Source: JBOEGW01 sp050633625
Lineage (GTDB): Bacteria > Pseudomonadota > Alphaproteobacteria > Rhodobacterales > Rhodobacteraceae
Assembly (NCBI GenBank): GCA_050633625.1
Contig: JBOEGW010000010.1
Location: forward strand, 1-64,000
Length of the DNA stretch: 64,000 bases
Reading direction: 5' to 3'
Numbering within the stretch: the first letter of the stretch is position 1; each line of letters opens with the position of its first letter. The translations under genes were made by a program, and so were the position numbers. Below are positions 51,753-62,285 of this stretch, piece after piece. A model generated the notes under the pieces. That model ran no database searches and had not been told where the DNA came from. It saw only the letters and a program-made list of their open reading frames with translations.

Positions 51753-53086
51753 TATGCGCTCTCCGGGATGGCCCATAGCTCAAGTTTGAGATCCGGCCAA
51801 TTGCCGGCAAAATGCATCCCGATAGCGGGCGCCGTCGAGAAATCGCGCCAAAGGTCGGTGGATTTATCGAGCAAGAAATACACGTTCGTGGAGACCACCC
51901 GAATTTGCCGCGGTGGGTTTGGCAAATGTACCAAGCCAATCCCCGGCAAGTTGTTGTTGATGATCTGTTTCATCTGTGTGCTGGGGCCAACTTTGCACAG
52001 CTGTGGGAACTGTTGCTGGACCTGTGTGAGCGGCAATCCAGAGCTGACTTCCAACACGAATGTCGCCTGCGCAAACAGGTTGCGATCGTTGACAAGCGCG
52101 GCGTAGGAATTCGCGCGCACCTCTTTGATATCAAGCCGAACAGCCCGGCCCACATCGCGGGCCAACAAGCGCTGAATGTCCTGAACCACAGGGCTAAACG
52201 TGGTCTTTGGATCGTCGTGTTGGTACTTGCCGTAATCACGCGCGCGCCGCTCGCCCTGATCAAAAGTTGACAGTTCCCCGGCGATGCTGATCAGCTTTTC
52301 GTACAGGCGTTCAGGGTGCACCGCGCCTTGGTTTTTGAGATGCTTCAAGATCGGCAATTCGCGGTTAAGCACCATCAACATCAGGTAATCGGTGGCTTGC
52401 ATCCCGCCCCCCGAAGACGGATCCGAGGCGTAGCGCGCAAGGCTCTCAAGCTTGGCATCCATCCAGCCCACAACCCGGCTCAAATAGCCCTCATAGGCCG
52501 GATGAACCCCCAGCACCAATCCGGTGGGCGGTTGGGTTTCGTCCAGCGTCACAATCCCATCGCGCATCTCGATGACCTTACCAAGACGCAAGTTCTGATA
52601 GCCCGGACGCGGGGTCTTGCGCAGCACGAGTTCAAGCCGTGGATTGGCAATTTCCACTGTCTGTTCGGCGCGCGCAGAGGAGGCGTTATCGGCCACGGTT
52701 TCCGCCCCAAGCGTAAAGCGCGTTGCACTATCGGCCCCCTCCGGCGCAACATCCTGACCGTTCACACTTGCATCGGGGAGCGTCAGCCAAATGTCCAAGC
52801 CCTGCGCCTCTTCCTCTGGCACCGCCACAGGCAAAGGCAAAGGCGTGGCACCCGGTGCATCAAACGGCATCCCATCAGGCATAATCCCAGCCACAGACAG
52901 CAGCGCAATCTGGCCTTGTTGTGCGAGGTCGCGATTGAATTTTAATTCAGCAACGCCAAAGGGATAAGGCGTAATCACCTGTGTGCGTGACTGGATCATA
53001 TGCTCCAGATAACGGTCCGACTGCTGCAAATGTTGCGGTTGCAGGAACAGCCCTTCTTTCCAGGCGACTTTACTATACCAGGACAT
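51752..53086 (-). CDS. tssK: T6SS baseplate-to-membrane adaptor TssK
   Basis: A 444-residue TssK (ImpJ/VasE) protein. The diagnostic N terminus is SKVAWKEGLFLQPQHLQQSDRYLE, and later FPQLCKVG and the NPPRQIRVVSTNVYFLLDKSTDLW block are typical of the C-terminal half. TssK joins the baseplate to TssL-TssM. I used the ATG at 53086; longer frames have no support. It is the first gene of the minus-strand arm, and its promoter must lie between 53087 and 53204, between it and the autotransporter. Confidence 0.96.
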   Translation of the reverse strand: MSWYSKVAWKEGLFLQPQHLQQSDRYLEHMIQSRTQVITPYPFGVAELKFNRDLAQQGQIALLSVAGIMPDGMPFDAPGATPLPLPVAVPEEEAQGLDIWLTLPDASVNGQDVAPEGADSATRFTLGAETVADNASSARAEQTVEIANPRLELVLRKTPRPGYQNLRLGKVIEMRDGIVTLDETQPPTGLVLGVHPAYEGYLSRVVGWMDAKLESLARYASDPSSGGGMQATDYLMLMVLNRELPILKHLKNQGAVHPERLYEKLISIAGELSTFDQGERRARDYGKYQHDDPKTTFSPVVQDIQRLLARDVGRAVRLDIKEVRANSYAALVNDRNLFAQATFVLEVSSGLPLTQVQQQFPQLCKVGPSTQMKQIINNNLPGIGLVHLPNPPRQIRVVSTNVYFLLDKSTDLWRDFSTAPAIGMHFAGNWPDLKLELWAIPESA

Positions 53087-53204
53087 CTGACCCCGAATTC
53101 TCTTTGTTAAATCCACCCCAAACGCGGGAACAATCACTCGCCCCAACTGTGAAGCGCGCGGCGGCGCGGGTCAAGCAGTCCGCACCCAATACCCAGTCAC
53201 ATCT

Positions 53205-56200
53205 TTAGAACTGAAGTCGAACCTGCGCCGTGATCCCCGCACTCGTCACCGATGGGCCAATCCGCCCATCAACACGGATCGAAGCGTCCAATTGACGGCC
53301 CGGAATCGCACGGCCCGGATCAAGCAGCTTGGTGTAATTCACCCCAATACTGCCCTCGGCAAAGAACCCAAGATTCGAGCTATAGGACACAAGCGGCGCG
53401 CCCACAGGGTCGCCATTGCTGTCCACGTTCTCAAAGTAATTCGAAACCGATGGACGCCCGAAATCATAATAGCCCGTCACCGTCCCAAAGTAGTTCAAAG
53501 CGGCCGTGCCAGAGGGCAAAATCGAGGTCTTAGAGATTGTCCCCCCCGCAAACACAACCCGGCTGTTGATCGGGTCAATACGCAGCAAACCATCATCGTT
53601 CGGGTCGCTCGGATCATTCTCAAAGGCCAAATCCCCGGTCCGCACATTCGAGAAGGAGAAGCCAGCGGTCGGCACAAAAGCCAGCCCCTTTTCTTCATTG
53701 AGCGAGAAGGCATAGCCAAACGAGCCAGAGACCGTATGACCGCGCGAGGTATAGGTCTGATCCGACACCCCAAGTGGCGCCCCATCCGGTCCCGGCGCAA
53801 CGACATTCTCCAAGGTAAACTGCGCCTGATCATAGCGATACTGAAGATCGGCAAAGAAACGGTTCTTCGCAGCGCCCACATAGACGCCGCCATAAAACTG
53901 GCGGAATTTCGTGTTGTTTGTCGAGGTCAGGCGCGTGTCATCCACAAGCCCGGTCGTGTTATCGAAGTAATAAACGGGCTGTGAGGTCGCGCCCGCGTTG
54001 ATCCCGCCAATCGCCCCAAAACTCAGATCCCATCCATTGAAGTGACCGTTGAAACACGAGTAATCCGCGCCAAACTGCGCCCCGCCAAAGGTGGCCGAAA
54101 GCTCCGAACTGAGCACATTGGAAAAGCCAACATCCGTTGTGCCCTTCGCCGCCGCATAGCCTCCAACGCCGCGCGCCCATGTGCCAATGCCGCAAGGGTC
54201 ATCATCCGCCGCCGCAAGACCAGAGACAAACGGGCTGGAAGGTCGGTTCACCACCGAACCAATAAGCGATTGCGTCAAAGCCAAACCAGATGCCAAGCCC
54301 CCGATCGCCGGGTTCGCACCCGCCACCAGATCGACCTGGCCAGTCCCGTCATTCGAAAGCCCGTAGATAACCGCCCCACTGGAAGGCAGCCCCGCCGCAG
54401 AAGTGGATAGCCCGCCGTCCGTGCCATAGGTGAGCACAGTGATCGCCCCAATCGGGTTGCTCGACCCAATGTCGAGGTTGTTGAAGTCAAACAAAACATT
54501 CCCCGACACCGTGCCCGACACTGCGATGGTGTCCGTGCCGCCGCCGCCATCGGTGATATCCGCGTCAAGGAAGATTGTCCCGTTCAGCACAGCATCGCCC
54601 GCAATCGTCAGGGTATCATCCGCACTGCCATCTTCCATATCGATGACAGCACCAGCGCTGCTGGTGAGAGAGTCAATCGTCGCGTTCCCATCAATGATCA
54701 AAACACTCGTGTTGGTCATCGCAGAGGAGACAGTTCCGCCGTCAATGATGGCCAGCCCAGAACCGTTGTTGAAGGTACCGCCATTAAACGCGCCGCCCGC
54801 GCCCACAACAAACCGGGCATCCGCCGAGGTGGCGGTTCCGTCCGTGGCGGGGCTTGCGCCTGTGAGGTTGTCGACAGTGCCCGAAATCGTCACAGCGTTG
54901 TTCACGACAAGATCGCCATAGACGTTCAAATCGGCCAGCGATGCGCCGTCCTCAAAGGTCAATGTGGCGCCATCTTGATGATCAACCGTCCCGGTCACCG
55001 CGCCCGCAATTTCGAGCGTTGCGCCCGATTGGTTGTCAAGGTCGCCCGCCACCGTGCCGCTTGAGGCCACCGTGGCTGTGCCGCCCGACGCGTTTGTGAT
55101 GTCGGTGGTCGTCGTGCCGTTCGTGACGTTCAAAGTGCCAGCATTGTCCACGCCACCGGAGATGGTCCCGCCCGACAATGTCGCCGTGGCTCCGGTCTCG
55201 TTCATCAGGCTGGCCACGGTGCTCGCGGTGTTGGTGAAGGTGCCGCTGTTGGTGACTGCGCCGGTGGTGGCCCCGTCATTCGTAAAGGTGCCGCTGTTTG
55301 TCACAGCGTCTGTGGTGCCGCTGAGGTTGATAAAGGTGCCACTGTTTGTGACAGCGCCCGTTGTCCCGCTGTCATTGATGAAACTCGCGTCATTGGTCAC
55401 CGCACCAGTGGTGCCCCCATCATTGGTGAAGCTGCTGCTATCTGCCAGAGTGATGGTCGCAAGGGTGCCGGTGTTGGTCGCGGTTGCGCTGCCGCTCAGG
55501 GCGGTTGCACCGGTGACGGTCGCGCCGAGCGTTGCTGTGCCGCCCGACTGAGCAAGCGAGTCGGAGGTGACGCTGCCAGAGGTGGTGAGCGTGCCGCCCG
55601 TTTGGGTGAGTGCCTCGGTGGTCCCTTGTGAGACAGTGGCGCTGCCCCCGTTGACTGTCAGCCCGGCGAGGGTGCTGGTTGCGGCGGTGGTGGTGAAGGT
55701 GCCGCCATTTACGGTTGTCTCACCAGTCAATGTACCAGCATTTTGCAATGTGCCGCTCGCAAGTGTGGTCGCGCCTGTGACACTCCCGGCGTTGGAGACG
55801 GCGCCCGCGTTGACCGTCAAGGTGCCCACCGTGCCCCCCGCGTCGATTGTGGCATCCGCCGAGGCGTCATCCGTGACCAAGGAGGCCACTGACCCGCCGC
55901 TTTGCACGTTGAGTGTCCCGCCGTTGATTGTGGCGATCCCGGTGATGGCCCCGGTTGTGTTGGTGGTGCCGCCGGTGGTGTTGAGGGTGGTGATAGAACC
56001 GTCAGATGTCAGCGTGCCGCCCGAGGTCGTGGCGGTGGCCACCGACCCGGAGTTGGTGACACTGCCGCCCGCTGTCGTGAGGTTTGTGACAAATCCCGCC
56101 GCCTCGATGGTGGTGGTTCCGGTGGTGTTGGTCAAATTGCTGGTGGTCGCCCCGGCAATCGTGACAGTCCCGCCGTCATTGGTCACAGTGCCAGCGGTGG

Positions 56201-59200
56201 CGTTATTGGTGAAGGTGCCCGCGTTGATCGCCGCGGTGGTCACTTCGCCATCATTGACAAAGCTGCCTCCGGTTTGATTGAGCGTCGTCACAACACCTCC
56301 CGCCGCCGTATTGGCGGAGGCGGCATTGTTCAGGGTGGTGATCGTGCCACCATTCACATTCACTGTGCCGCTGGCGTTGTTCACAAGCGTTGAGCTGCCC
56401 GCCACCTGCGTCATCGTACCGCCGTTCAACGTCACTGTGCCGGTAATCGAGTCATTATTGCGCAAAGTGCCCGTGGTCACCGTGGTGTCCGCGGTGATCG
56501 AGCCGCCCACAAGGTTGGTGATCTGGCCGCCGTTCACAGTCGCAGAGCCGGTGATCGTGCCATCGCTGCGCAGATTGCCGGCAACCGCATTGGCGTTCAC
56601 AATTTCCCCGTGGTTTGTGGTGGTGGTCGCGCTGTTGTTCATCGTCGTCACAACCGCGCCGGTATTGATCGTATTGGTGCCGCTATTGGCGTTGAAGGTG
56701 GTGGTCGTGCTGCCATTGTTCAGGTTCACGTTGCCGCCATTATTCGTCACGGTTGTGGCCGCCGCATTGTTGTTGAGCACAGCGCCCGCGTTCACAGTTG
56801 CCGCCGCCAAGGTGCCACCGTTGTTCAATGCGCCACCGTTGAGCGTTGCCATCGTGGTGATCGCCCCGTCATTGGTGAAGGTGCCAGTGGTGTTGATCAG
56901 GGTGCCAACCGAGCCGGTGCCGCTGGTGCTGGAGGTGCCACCGTTGTTGGTCAAGGTGGTCACACTGCCATCCGACACACTAAAGTTGCCCCCGGTGGTC
57001 GTCGCCGTGGTGATCACGCCGCCCGTCACCGTCACAGCGCCCCCCGACTGAGCGACATTCGCCGCCGTGCCCGCACTCACGTCCAGCGCGCCGCTGCCCG
57101 AAACAGCAACCACTGGCGTCAAGCTGCCCCCGGTCACATTCATTTGCCCCGCCGTGACATCAACCTGATTGGACACCACCCCACTGGAATAGTTAAACGT
57201 CCCCCCGGTCACATCGACATTGCCCGAAATCGCACCACCACTGTTGGTCAGCGTCCCGGCACTCACTGTCATAGTGCCCGACAAATCACCATTCGTTGAG
57301 GTAAAGACACCCCCCGCCACGTCGATATTGCCAGAGAACGTCCCGGCGTTGTCCACAGTCCCATTCGAGGTGAAGGCGCTGGAAATCACCCCATTCGCCG
57401 TGTTGTTGATGGCCGATCCACCCGTCGTCGTCAGGGTCGTCACGTTCAGCGTGCCATCGTTGTTCAGCACCCCATTGTCGTTGTTGTTCAACGTCACAAC
57501 ATTCAGAGCGGATCCCGTCCCGACATTGATCGTCGCCTGCGCCAGCCCGCCGTTGTTCAGCGTCACCGCCGCACCGGCCAAGGTATCTCCATCCGCAATC
57601 GTCAAAGTCCCGCCCGCATCGTTGTTAAACGTATCGGTCGCAACCCCATCCCCAATCGTCAACGTCAGCCCGGTCCCCGCCGTCACAATCAATCCGGTGT
57701 TGTTGAGCGCCTCCCCACCAGCATTGTCCATATCAGCGTTGATCGTCGCATTGCCGTTCACGTTGATCGTGCCGGAGTTGTTGATCGCCCCATTGTCTTG
57801 CAGGGTCGTCCCTTCCGCCATGTTGATCGTTCCGGCGTTGGTCATCGTATTCGCCGTGCCAGACAAAGTGGTCGCGTTGCTCAAGTTAATGACGCCATTG
57901 GGCGCATTGTTGTTGATCACGCCCGCCTCAAGCATGCCCGAGGTAATGTTCGTCGTCAGGTTGTTGGTGAACGTATCAATGCCGGTGATCGTGGCGTTCA
58001 CATTGGTGATCCCGGCGTTAGACACATCAAAACCGCCCGCCGTAATCACAGCATCAATATTCGTCGTCCCGTTCGCAGTGGTATTCAGGTTGAAGTCAAT
58101 GTTTGAGGTCTGCGATACCGTACCATCATTGGACAATGTGTTGATCACATAGCTCACCAGACCCGACACGCTCCCACCAGAGCCAACCACCAATTCATCC
58201 GCGATAATCGTGAGCGTCTTTCCCCCATCGCCGTTGATCGCGCCGTTGTTGGTCACGGTTTGGCCAACCGCGTTCAACGTGGCCGCAAGCAAAGCCGAGT
58301 TATTTTGAATAATGCCGTTGTTGATCACCGCACCACTGAAGCTCGTGGTCAAGACACCAAGGTCCAGCACACCCGCGTTGGTGCCCAAAGTCGCGTCATC
58401 AATGGTGATCGCTCCAAAGCTGCCCCCATTCGCAAGCACGATCCCATCCGCATTTACTGTCGTCAGACCAGAAATCGACCCGCCAACATTGTTGGACGCC
58501 ACGCCGCCACTTGCCGCTGTCAAGGTTGTGATTGCGCCGTTGTTCTGCAAACCAGGTGTCGCCGTCGTCCCTGTGTTGACAGTCACCGCAACCGCGCTGC
58601 CATCAAGCGTTACGACACCGGCATTCACATCAATCGAGCCGCTCAGTGCGCCCGCGAGCGTCAGCTCCGCTGCGCCCTCTTTCTCAAGAGTGATGCCCGC
58701 CGCGATGTCCCCGGAAAACGAGGTGTTCGCCGTGCTTGTCACTGTCATGTCGACAGTGGCACCGCCGGTGTTCAGAATGTCGCCCGCGCCTGCCAAATTG
58801 CCAATCATCACATCGTTGACGCTGTTCACATCCAATGCGCCATTCGCGTTGATGGTCGCTCCATCACTCAAAAGGTGCGTCGATGCGGCATTGAGCGAGC
58901 CTGCGGCATCGCCAATTCGTACTGTGCCCTCGTCGATAATCGTGGCACCCGCATGGTCGATGTTATCGGTGAACACCAAGACACCGTTGTTGGTCGCATC
59001 ACCAAAGGTCATGGTGTTGCCGCCGGTGGACAGCGAGGCAATCGAATTGATTTCACCCGCCACCGCCGAAATCACAGCCGGTGCCGTGGCGGTAATCGCA
59101 GAGGTGATATTCGCACCAGCGATCAAGTCACCGCCCGTCAATGCGATGGCCCCACCATATCCCGCATCAATCTGCACAACGCCCGCCGTGACGTTCAATC

Positions 59201-62200
59201 CCCCGGTAAACGAGGTGTTGTCACCGCTCAAGGTCAAGGTGTCTGCGCCCGTCTTGACGATGTTCAAATTGCCGGGCGTTGTGCTGTCAAACGTGCCGCC
59301 AAATTCGCTCGCCGCTGTCGTGTTGAAGGTCAGGGCTGCGCTGGCACCGGAGTTTGTCAGGTTGACGTTCGTCCCGGCGGCCACATTGATGTTACCCAAG
59401 ACAGTATCGATGCCATTGATATTGAGGGTGGTGCCAGCGTTCATCGATACGCCGTTGGCCAATAGGTTGGTCCCAGCGGATGCGCTGCCAATTTGTACTG
59501 TGCCATTGGCGATGGTGACGGCGTTTGTGTTGCTCACTGTGCCTCCGACCGTCACAGTGCCCGTGACGCCCGTGGTCCCAAAGGTCAAATCATCTGTGAC
59601 CGTCAGCCCGCCAATGGAATTGTTTTCCCCGGTGGTCCCCGCGATAGTCGCCGCACCATTCACGACAACGCTGCCGCTTTGGTCGTCGCTTAGGTGCAAC
59701 GCACCGCTTGAGAGCGTCATGGTGCCCGCCACAACATCCACGGCGTTCAGGCTCGCCGTGCCGCCAGTGATCGTCAAATTGCCGCCCAAGGAATTATCGA
59801 AATTCACAGTCCCATTGGATACATCGAACGTGCCAAGGAAGGTCGAGTTATCCCCCGTCAATGTCAGCGTGTCTCCGCTGTTGTCATAGTCAATCGCGCC
59901 GCCCGCAAGCCCGGTTAAGGTGCCGTCATAGGTTGCGGCGGCCGCGGTTTGGCCGGAAATCGTCAATGTGTTGCCAACAACATCAATGTCAGACCCGGCA
60001 GCATTTCCGCTGATCCCGCCAACTGTTTCGCTCGCTGTGATTTGCAAGGAGCCGCCCGCAAGATCAATCTGGCTGCCGTCACCAATCGCGCTGCCACCAG
60101 CGGCGATCAAAAGCCCATCGTTGATCTGCACATCACCTGTAAAGCTGTTCGTGCCGCTGAGGGTCAGGGTGTTGGTGTTGTCCTTGATGATGTTCAAAGC
60201 CGCCGAAATCGTACCGCCAAATTCACCGTCAACTGTCGAGTCAAACGTCAGATTTGTGACGCTTGCACCAGAGTTTGTGAGAGTCGCTGCTGAGGGCGCT
60301 GGCTCATTGATCGTGCCAATTGTTGTGGCGTTGTCGTTGATATCAAGCGTTGCCCCGTCATCAATCGAAAGGCCCTGCGCAAACAGATTATTCCCGGCGC
60401 TGGCGCTGCCGATTTGCACTGTGCCAAAGTCGATTGAGGCGGCGTTTGTGTTGTTCACTGTGCCGTTGACAATAACGGTCCCCGTGTTGGTTGCGTTGCC
60501 AAAGGTGAGCGCGTTGGTGATCGTTAAGCCGCCGAGCGCATTGCTCTCACCGCTCGTCGCCGCAATTGTCGCCACACCGTCGACTGTCACACTGCCCGTT
60601 TGGCTGTCACCCAAAATAAGCGTGCCGCTGGTGAGCGTCGTGCTGGTCCCGACAACATTCGAGGCACTCAAGATCGCCGTGCCGCCCGTGATGGCGAGGC
60701 TGCCCTGCATCGTGCCGGTGAAATCCACGGTCCCTTGCGAGACATCAACTGTCCCTGCGAATGTGCCGCTGTTGCCCGAAAGCGTGAGCGTTTGCCCTGC
60801 GGTGTTCATATCCAACGTGCCTGCGCCCGTGAGAACGCCCGCAAAGGTCGCGGCTGCCGTCATTCCATTGATGCTGACGGTTGAGCCCGCGTTGGTGATC
60901 TCAAGTACACTGCTGCCCGACGCGCTCGACAAAGACCCGATGTTGATGCTTTGGCTGGCTGTCAGCTGCGCGGCGTTTGACAGAATTACGTCATTGCTCG
61001 CCACCATCCCAAGGGCATTGTTCACCACCAATGTCCCGTTCACGATGTCATAATCGCCCGTGAAGGTGCTGTTGTTCCCCGACAAGGTCAGAGTGGCGCC
61101 GAGGCTGTCATAATCAAAAACGCCGGTTCCCGACAATGTCCCTATATAAGAGTCCCCATCGTTTTGCGCCGCCAGAGTAAGCCGGTTGCCCCCCAAATTC
61201 AGGTTTGAAACTGCGTTGTCGCCCGACAATCCGCCAATCGTTTCATCGGCTTGGATTTCCAACGAGCCGCCGGCGAGCCCAGCCAGCTCGACCTGGCTCA
61301 AATCACCAATGGCATCGCCGTTCTGCGCGACGACCAACCCTTCTAGAACCTGAGTATCACCGGAATAGGTGTTGGTCCCCGAAAGCGTCAAAGTCTCTAC
61401 CCCGGTTTTGCTAATGTCGCCGGTTCCCGTGATATTCCCGGACAATACCGAAGCCGTCGTCACATCCATGCGCAAATCGCCATCATTGCCCAACGTCACA
61501 TTCGACGCCCCGCCCGCGTTGATCCCGACCCGAACAAACTGGTTCACGACCAGATCCCCGCCGGTCATATTGAGGTCATTGCGGTTGATCGCATTGATTG
61601 CATTGAGCGTCAGTGTGCCGCTGGTCAGCGTCACAGCCCCCGTATGTACACCTTGTACTGCCGAAGTCCCAAGCGTCAAAAACCCGCCAGCAACCTCAAC
61701 ATTGCCCGCGCCAATAAAAACGCCACTCATCGACAGCGTCCCATCGCCGAGCGTCTGCAGCCCCGCGTTTAGCGTCACATCCCCCGACAAGTTGATCGTT
61801 CTTCCTGCACCCGTTGTCACCACCAAAGTGCTGTTACTCACAGCAAGATCGACATCCATCGTCAGAGCCGCTTGCGCATCCGCGTCGAGAGTCAGTGCAT
61901 TTGTCGCCCCCTGAAAATCGAGCGTCCCATTGTTCAGACTAAAGGTATTCGTGTCAGCATTTCCAGTATCGGAATCCGTAACCGTCACCGAATTGACAAT
62001 GAATGTGCCGCCTTCCAAATCAACAAGGGCCTGAGCGCTCGCGTCATCGCCGTCGAAAACCACATCCGCCGTCGCCGCGTTTGGAACCGTTAGGGAGCTC
62101 CAGTTTGTAATGTTATTCCAATTGTCGTCGCCTCCTACAATCGCATCCCCTTCCCAGGTCTGCGCTGTCGCCATGGAGACCGAAAACAGAACCATCGCTG

Positions 62201-62285
62201 CCGATGACCCAAGCAGCATGTGCCGCATGGATCGCCGCCCAAACTTGCTAAATCCCGTTTTCAAAAAAACATCAAACATCGTCAT
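53205..62285 (-). CDS. Giant type V autotransporter adhesin-like protein
   Basis: A ~3026-residue surface protein. A long signal peptide ends near ATAQ (residue ~42). The passenger is Gly/Thr/Asn/Ser-rich beta-helix material with hundreds of short repeats such as GTLTLSG, VTNSGTFTN and GGTLN. Two large related modules lie in its N-terminal part. The last ~300 residues form the outer-membrane barrel, from GIGTWARGVGGY to the terminal VRLQF with the expected final Phe. Cysteines are almost absent. I chose ATG 62285; a TTG at 62336 also opens the frame. It lies next to the T6SS island and next to repA. Adhesion or biofilm is the usual family role. Confidence 0.93.
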   Translation of the reverse strand: MTMFDVFLKTGFSKFGRRSMRHMLLGSSAAMVLFSVSMATAQTWEGDAIVGGDDNWNNITNWSSLTVPNAATADVVFDGDDASAQALVDLEGGTFIVNSVTVTDSDTGNADTNTFSLNNGTLDFQGATNALTLDADAQAALTMDVDLAVSNSTLVVTTGAGRTINLSGDVTLNAGLQTLGDGTLSMSGVFIGAGNVEVAGGFLTLGTSAVQGVHTGAVTLTSGTLTLNAINAINRNDLNMTGGDLVVNQFVRVGINAGGASNVTLGNDGDLRMDVTTASVLSGNITGTGDISKTGVETLTLSGTNTYSGDTQVLEGLVVAQNGDAIGDLSQVELAGLAGGSLEIQADETIGGLSGDNAVSNLNLGGNRLTLAAQNDGDSYIGTLSGTGVFDYDSLGATLTLSGNNSTFTGDYDIVNGTLVVNNALGMVASNDVILSNAAQLTASQSINIGSLSSASGSSVLEITNAGSTVSINGMTAAATFAGVLTGAGTLDMNTAGQTLTLSGNSGTFAGTVDVSQGTVDFTGTMQGSLAITGGTAILSASNVVGTSTTLTSGTLILGDSQTGSVTVDGVATIAATSGESNALGGLTITNALTFGNATNTGTVIVNGTVNNTNAASIDFGTVQIGSASAGNNLFAQGLSIDDGATLDINDNATTIGTINEPAPSAATLTNSGASVTNLTFDSTVDGEFGGTISAALNIIKDNTNTLTLSGTNSFTGDVQINDGLLIAAGGSAIGDGSQIDLAGGSLQITASETVGGISGNAAGSDIDVVGNTLTISGQTAAAATYDGTLTGLAGGAIDYDNSGDTLTLTGDNSTFLGTFDVSNGTVNFDNSLGGNLTITGGTASLNAVDVVAGTMTLSSGALHLSDDQSGSVVVNGAATIAGTTGENNSIGGLTVTDDLTFGTTGVTGTVTVGGTVSNTNAVTIANGTVQIGSASAGTNLLANGVSMNAGTTLNINGIDTVLGNINVAAGTNVNLTNSGASAALTFNTTAASEFGGTFDSTTPGNLNIVKTGADTLTLSGDNTSFTGGLNVTAGVVQIDAGYGGAIALTGGDLIAGANITSAITATAPAVISAVAGEINSIASLSTGGNTMTFGDATNNGVLVFTDNIDHAGATIIDEGTVRIGDAAGSLNAASTHLLSDGATINANGALDVNSVNDVMIGNLAGAGDILNTGGATVDMTVTSTANTSFSGDIAAGITLEKEGAAELTLAGALSGSIDVNAGVVTLDGSAVAVTVNTGTTATPGLQNNGAITTLTAASGGVASNNVGGSISGLTTVNADGIVLANGGSFGAITIDDATLGTNAGVLDLGVLTTSFSGAVINNGIIQNNSALLAATLNAVGQTVTNNGAINGDGGKTLTIIADELVVGSGGSVSGLVSYVINTLSNDGTVSQTSNIDFNLNTTANGTTNIDAVITAGGFDVSNAGITNVNATITGIDTFTNNLTTNITSGMLEAGVINNNAPNGVINLSNATTLSGTANTMTNAGTINMAEGTTLQDNGAINNSGTINVNGNATINADMDNAGGEALNNTGLIVTAGTGLTLTIGDGVATDTFNNDAGGTLTIADGDTLAGAAVTLNNGGLAQATINVGTGSALNVVTLNNNDNGVLNNDGTLNVTTLTTTGGSAINNTANGVISSAFTSNGTVDNAGTFSGNIDVAGGVFTSTNGDLSGTMTVSAGTLTNSGGAISGNVDVTGGTFNYSSGVVSNQVDVTAGQMNVTGGSLTPVVAVSGSGALDVSAGTAANVAQSGGAVTVTGGVITTATTTGGNFSVSDGSVTTLTNNGGTSSTSGTGSVGTLINTTGTFTNDGAITTMATLNGGALNNGGTLAAATVNAGAVLNNNAAATTVTNNGGNVNLNNGSTTTTFNANSGTNTINTGAVVTTMNNSATTTTNHGEIVNANAVAGNLRSDGTITGSATVNGGQITNLVGGSITADTTVTTGTLRNNDSITGTVTLNGGTMTQVAGSSTLVNNASGTVNVNGGTITTLNNAASANTAAGGVVTTLNQTGGSFVNDGEVTTAAINAGTFTNNATAGTVTNDGGTVTIAGATTSNLTNTTGTTTIEAAGFVTNLTTAGGSVTNSGSVATATTSGGTLTSDGSITTLNTTGGTTNTTGAITGIATINGGTLNVQSGGSVASLVTDDASADATIDAGGTVGTLTVNAGAVSNAGSVTGATTLASGTLQNAGTLTGETTVNGGTFTTTAATSTLAGLTVNGGSATVSQGTTEALTQTGGTLTTSGSVTSDSLAQSGGTATLGATVTGATALSGSATATNTGTLATITLADSSSFTNDGGTTGAVTNDASFINDSGTTGAVTNSGTFINLSGTTDAVTNSGTFTNDGATTGAVTNSGTFTNTASTVASLMNETGATATLSGGTISGGVDNAGTLNVTNGTTTTDITNASGGTATVASSGTVAGDLDNQSGATLEIAGAVTGTVDHQDGATLTFEDGASLADLNVYGDLVVNNAVTISGTVDNLTGASPATDGTATSADARFVVGAGGAFNGGTFNNGSGLAIIDGGTVSSAMTNTSVLIIDGNATIDSLTSSAGAVIDMEDGSADDTLTIAGDAVLNGTIFLDADITDGGGGTDTIAVSGTVSGNVLFDFNNLDIGSSNPIGAITVLTYGTDGGLSTSAAGLPSSGAVIYGLSNDGTGQVDLVAGANPAIGGLASGLALTQSLIGSVVNRPSSPFVSGLAAADDDPCGIGTWARGVGGYAAAKGTTDVGFSNVLSSELSATFGGAQFGADYSCFNGHFNGWDLSFGAIGGINAGATSQPVYYFDNTTGLVDDTRLTSTNNTKFRQFYGGVYVGAAKNRFFADLQYRYDQAQFTLENVVAPGPDGAPLGVSDQTYTSRGHTVSGSFGYAFSLNEEKGLAFVPTAGFSFSNVRTGDLAFENDPSDPNDDGLLRIDPINSRVVFAGGTISKTSILPSGTAALNYFGTVTGYYDFGRPSVSNYFENVDSNGDPVGAPLVSYSSNLGFFAEGSIGVNYTKLLDPGRAIPGRQLDASIRVDGRIGPSVTSAGITAQVRLQF
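55234..55440 (-). repeat. 48-bp tandem repeats inside the autotransporter gene
   Basis: At least four copies of a degenerate 48-base unit encode 16-residue repeats of the type TFTNDGATTGAVTNSG. They lie in a larger field of shorter GTV/TNxG repeats. Such units expand and contract by recombination. Confidence 0.8.

Noticed and set aside
55234..55440. CRISPR array
   Set aside because: The units are contiguous coding repeats with no spacers and no cas genes nearby.
54430..61914. Long plus-strand open frames (up to ~525 codons) opposite the autotransporter
   Set aside because: They are Val/Pro/Ala-rich antisense shadows of Thr/Gly/Asn-rich repeat codons, with no ribosome sites or domains.
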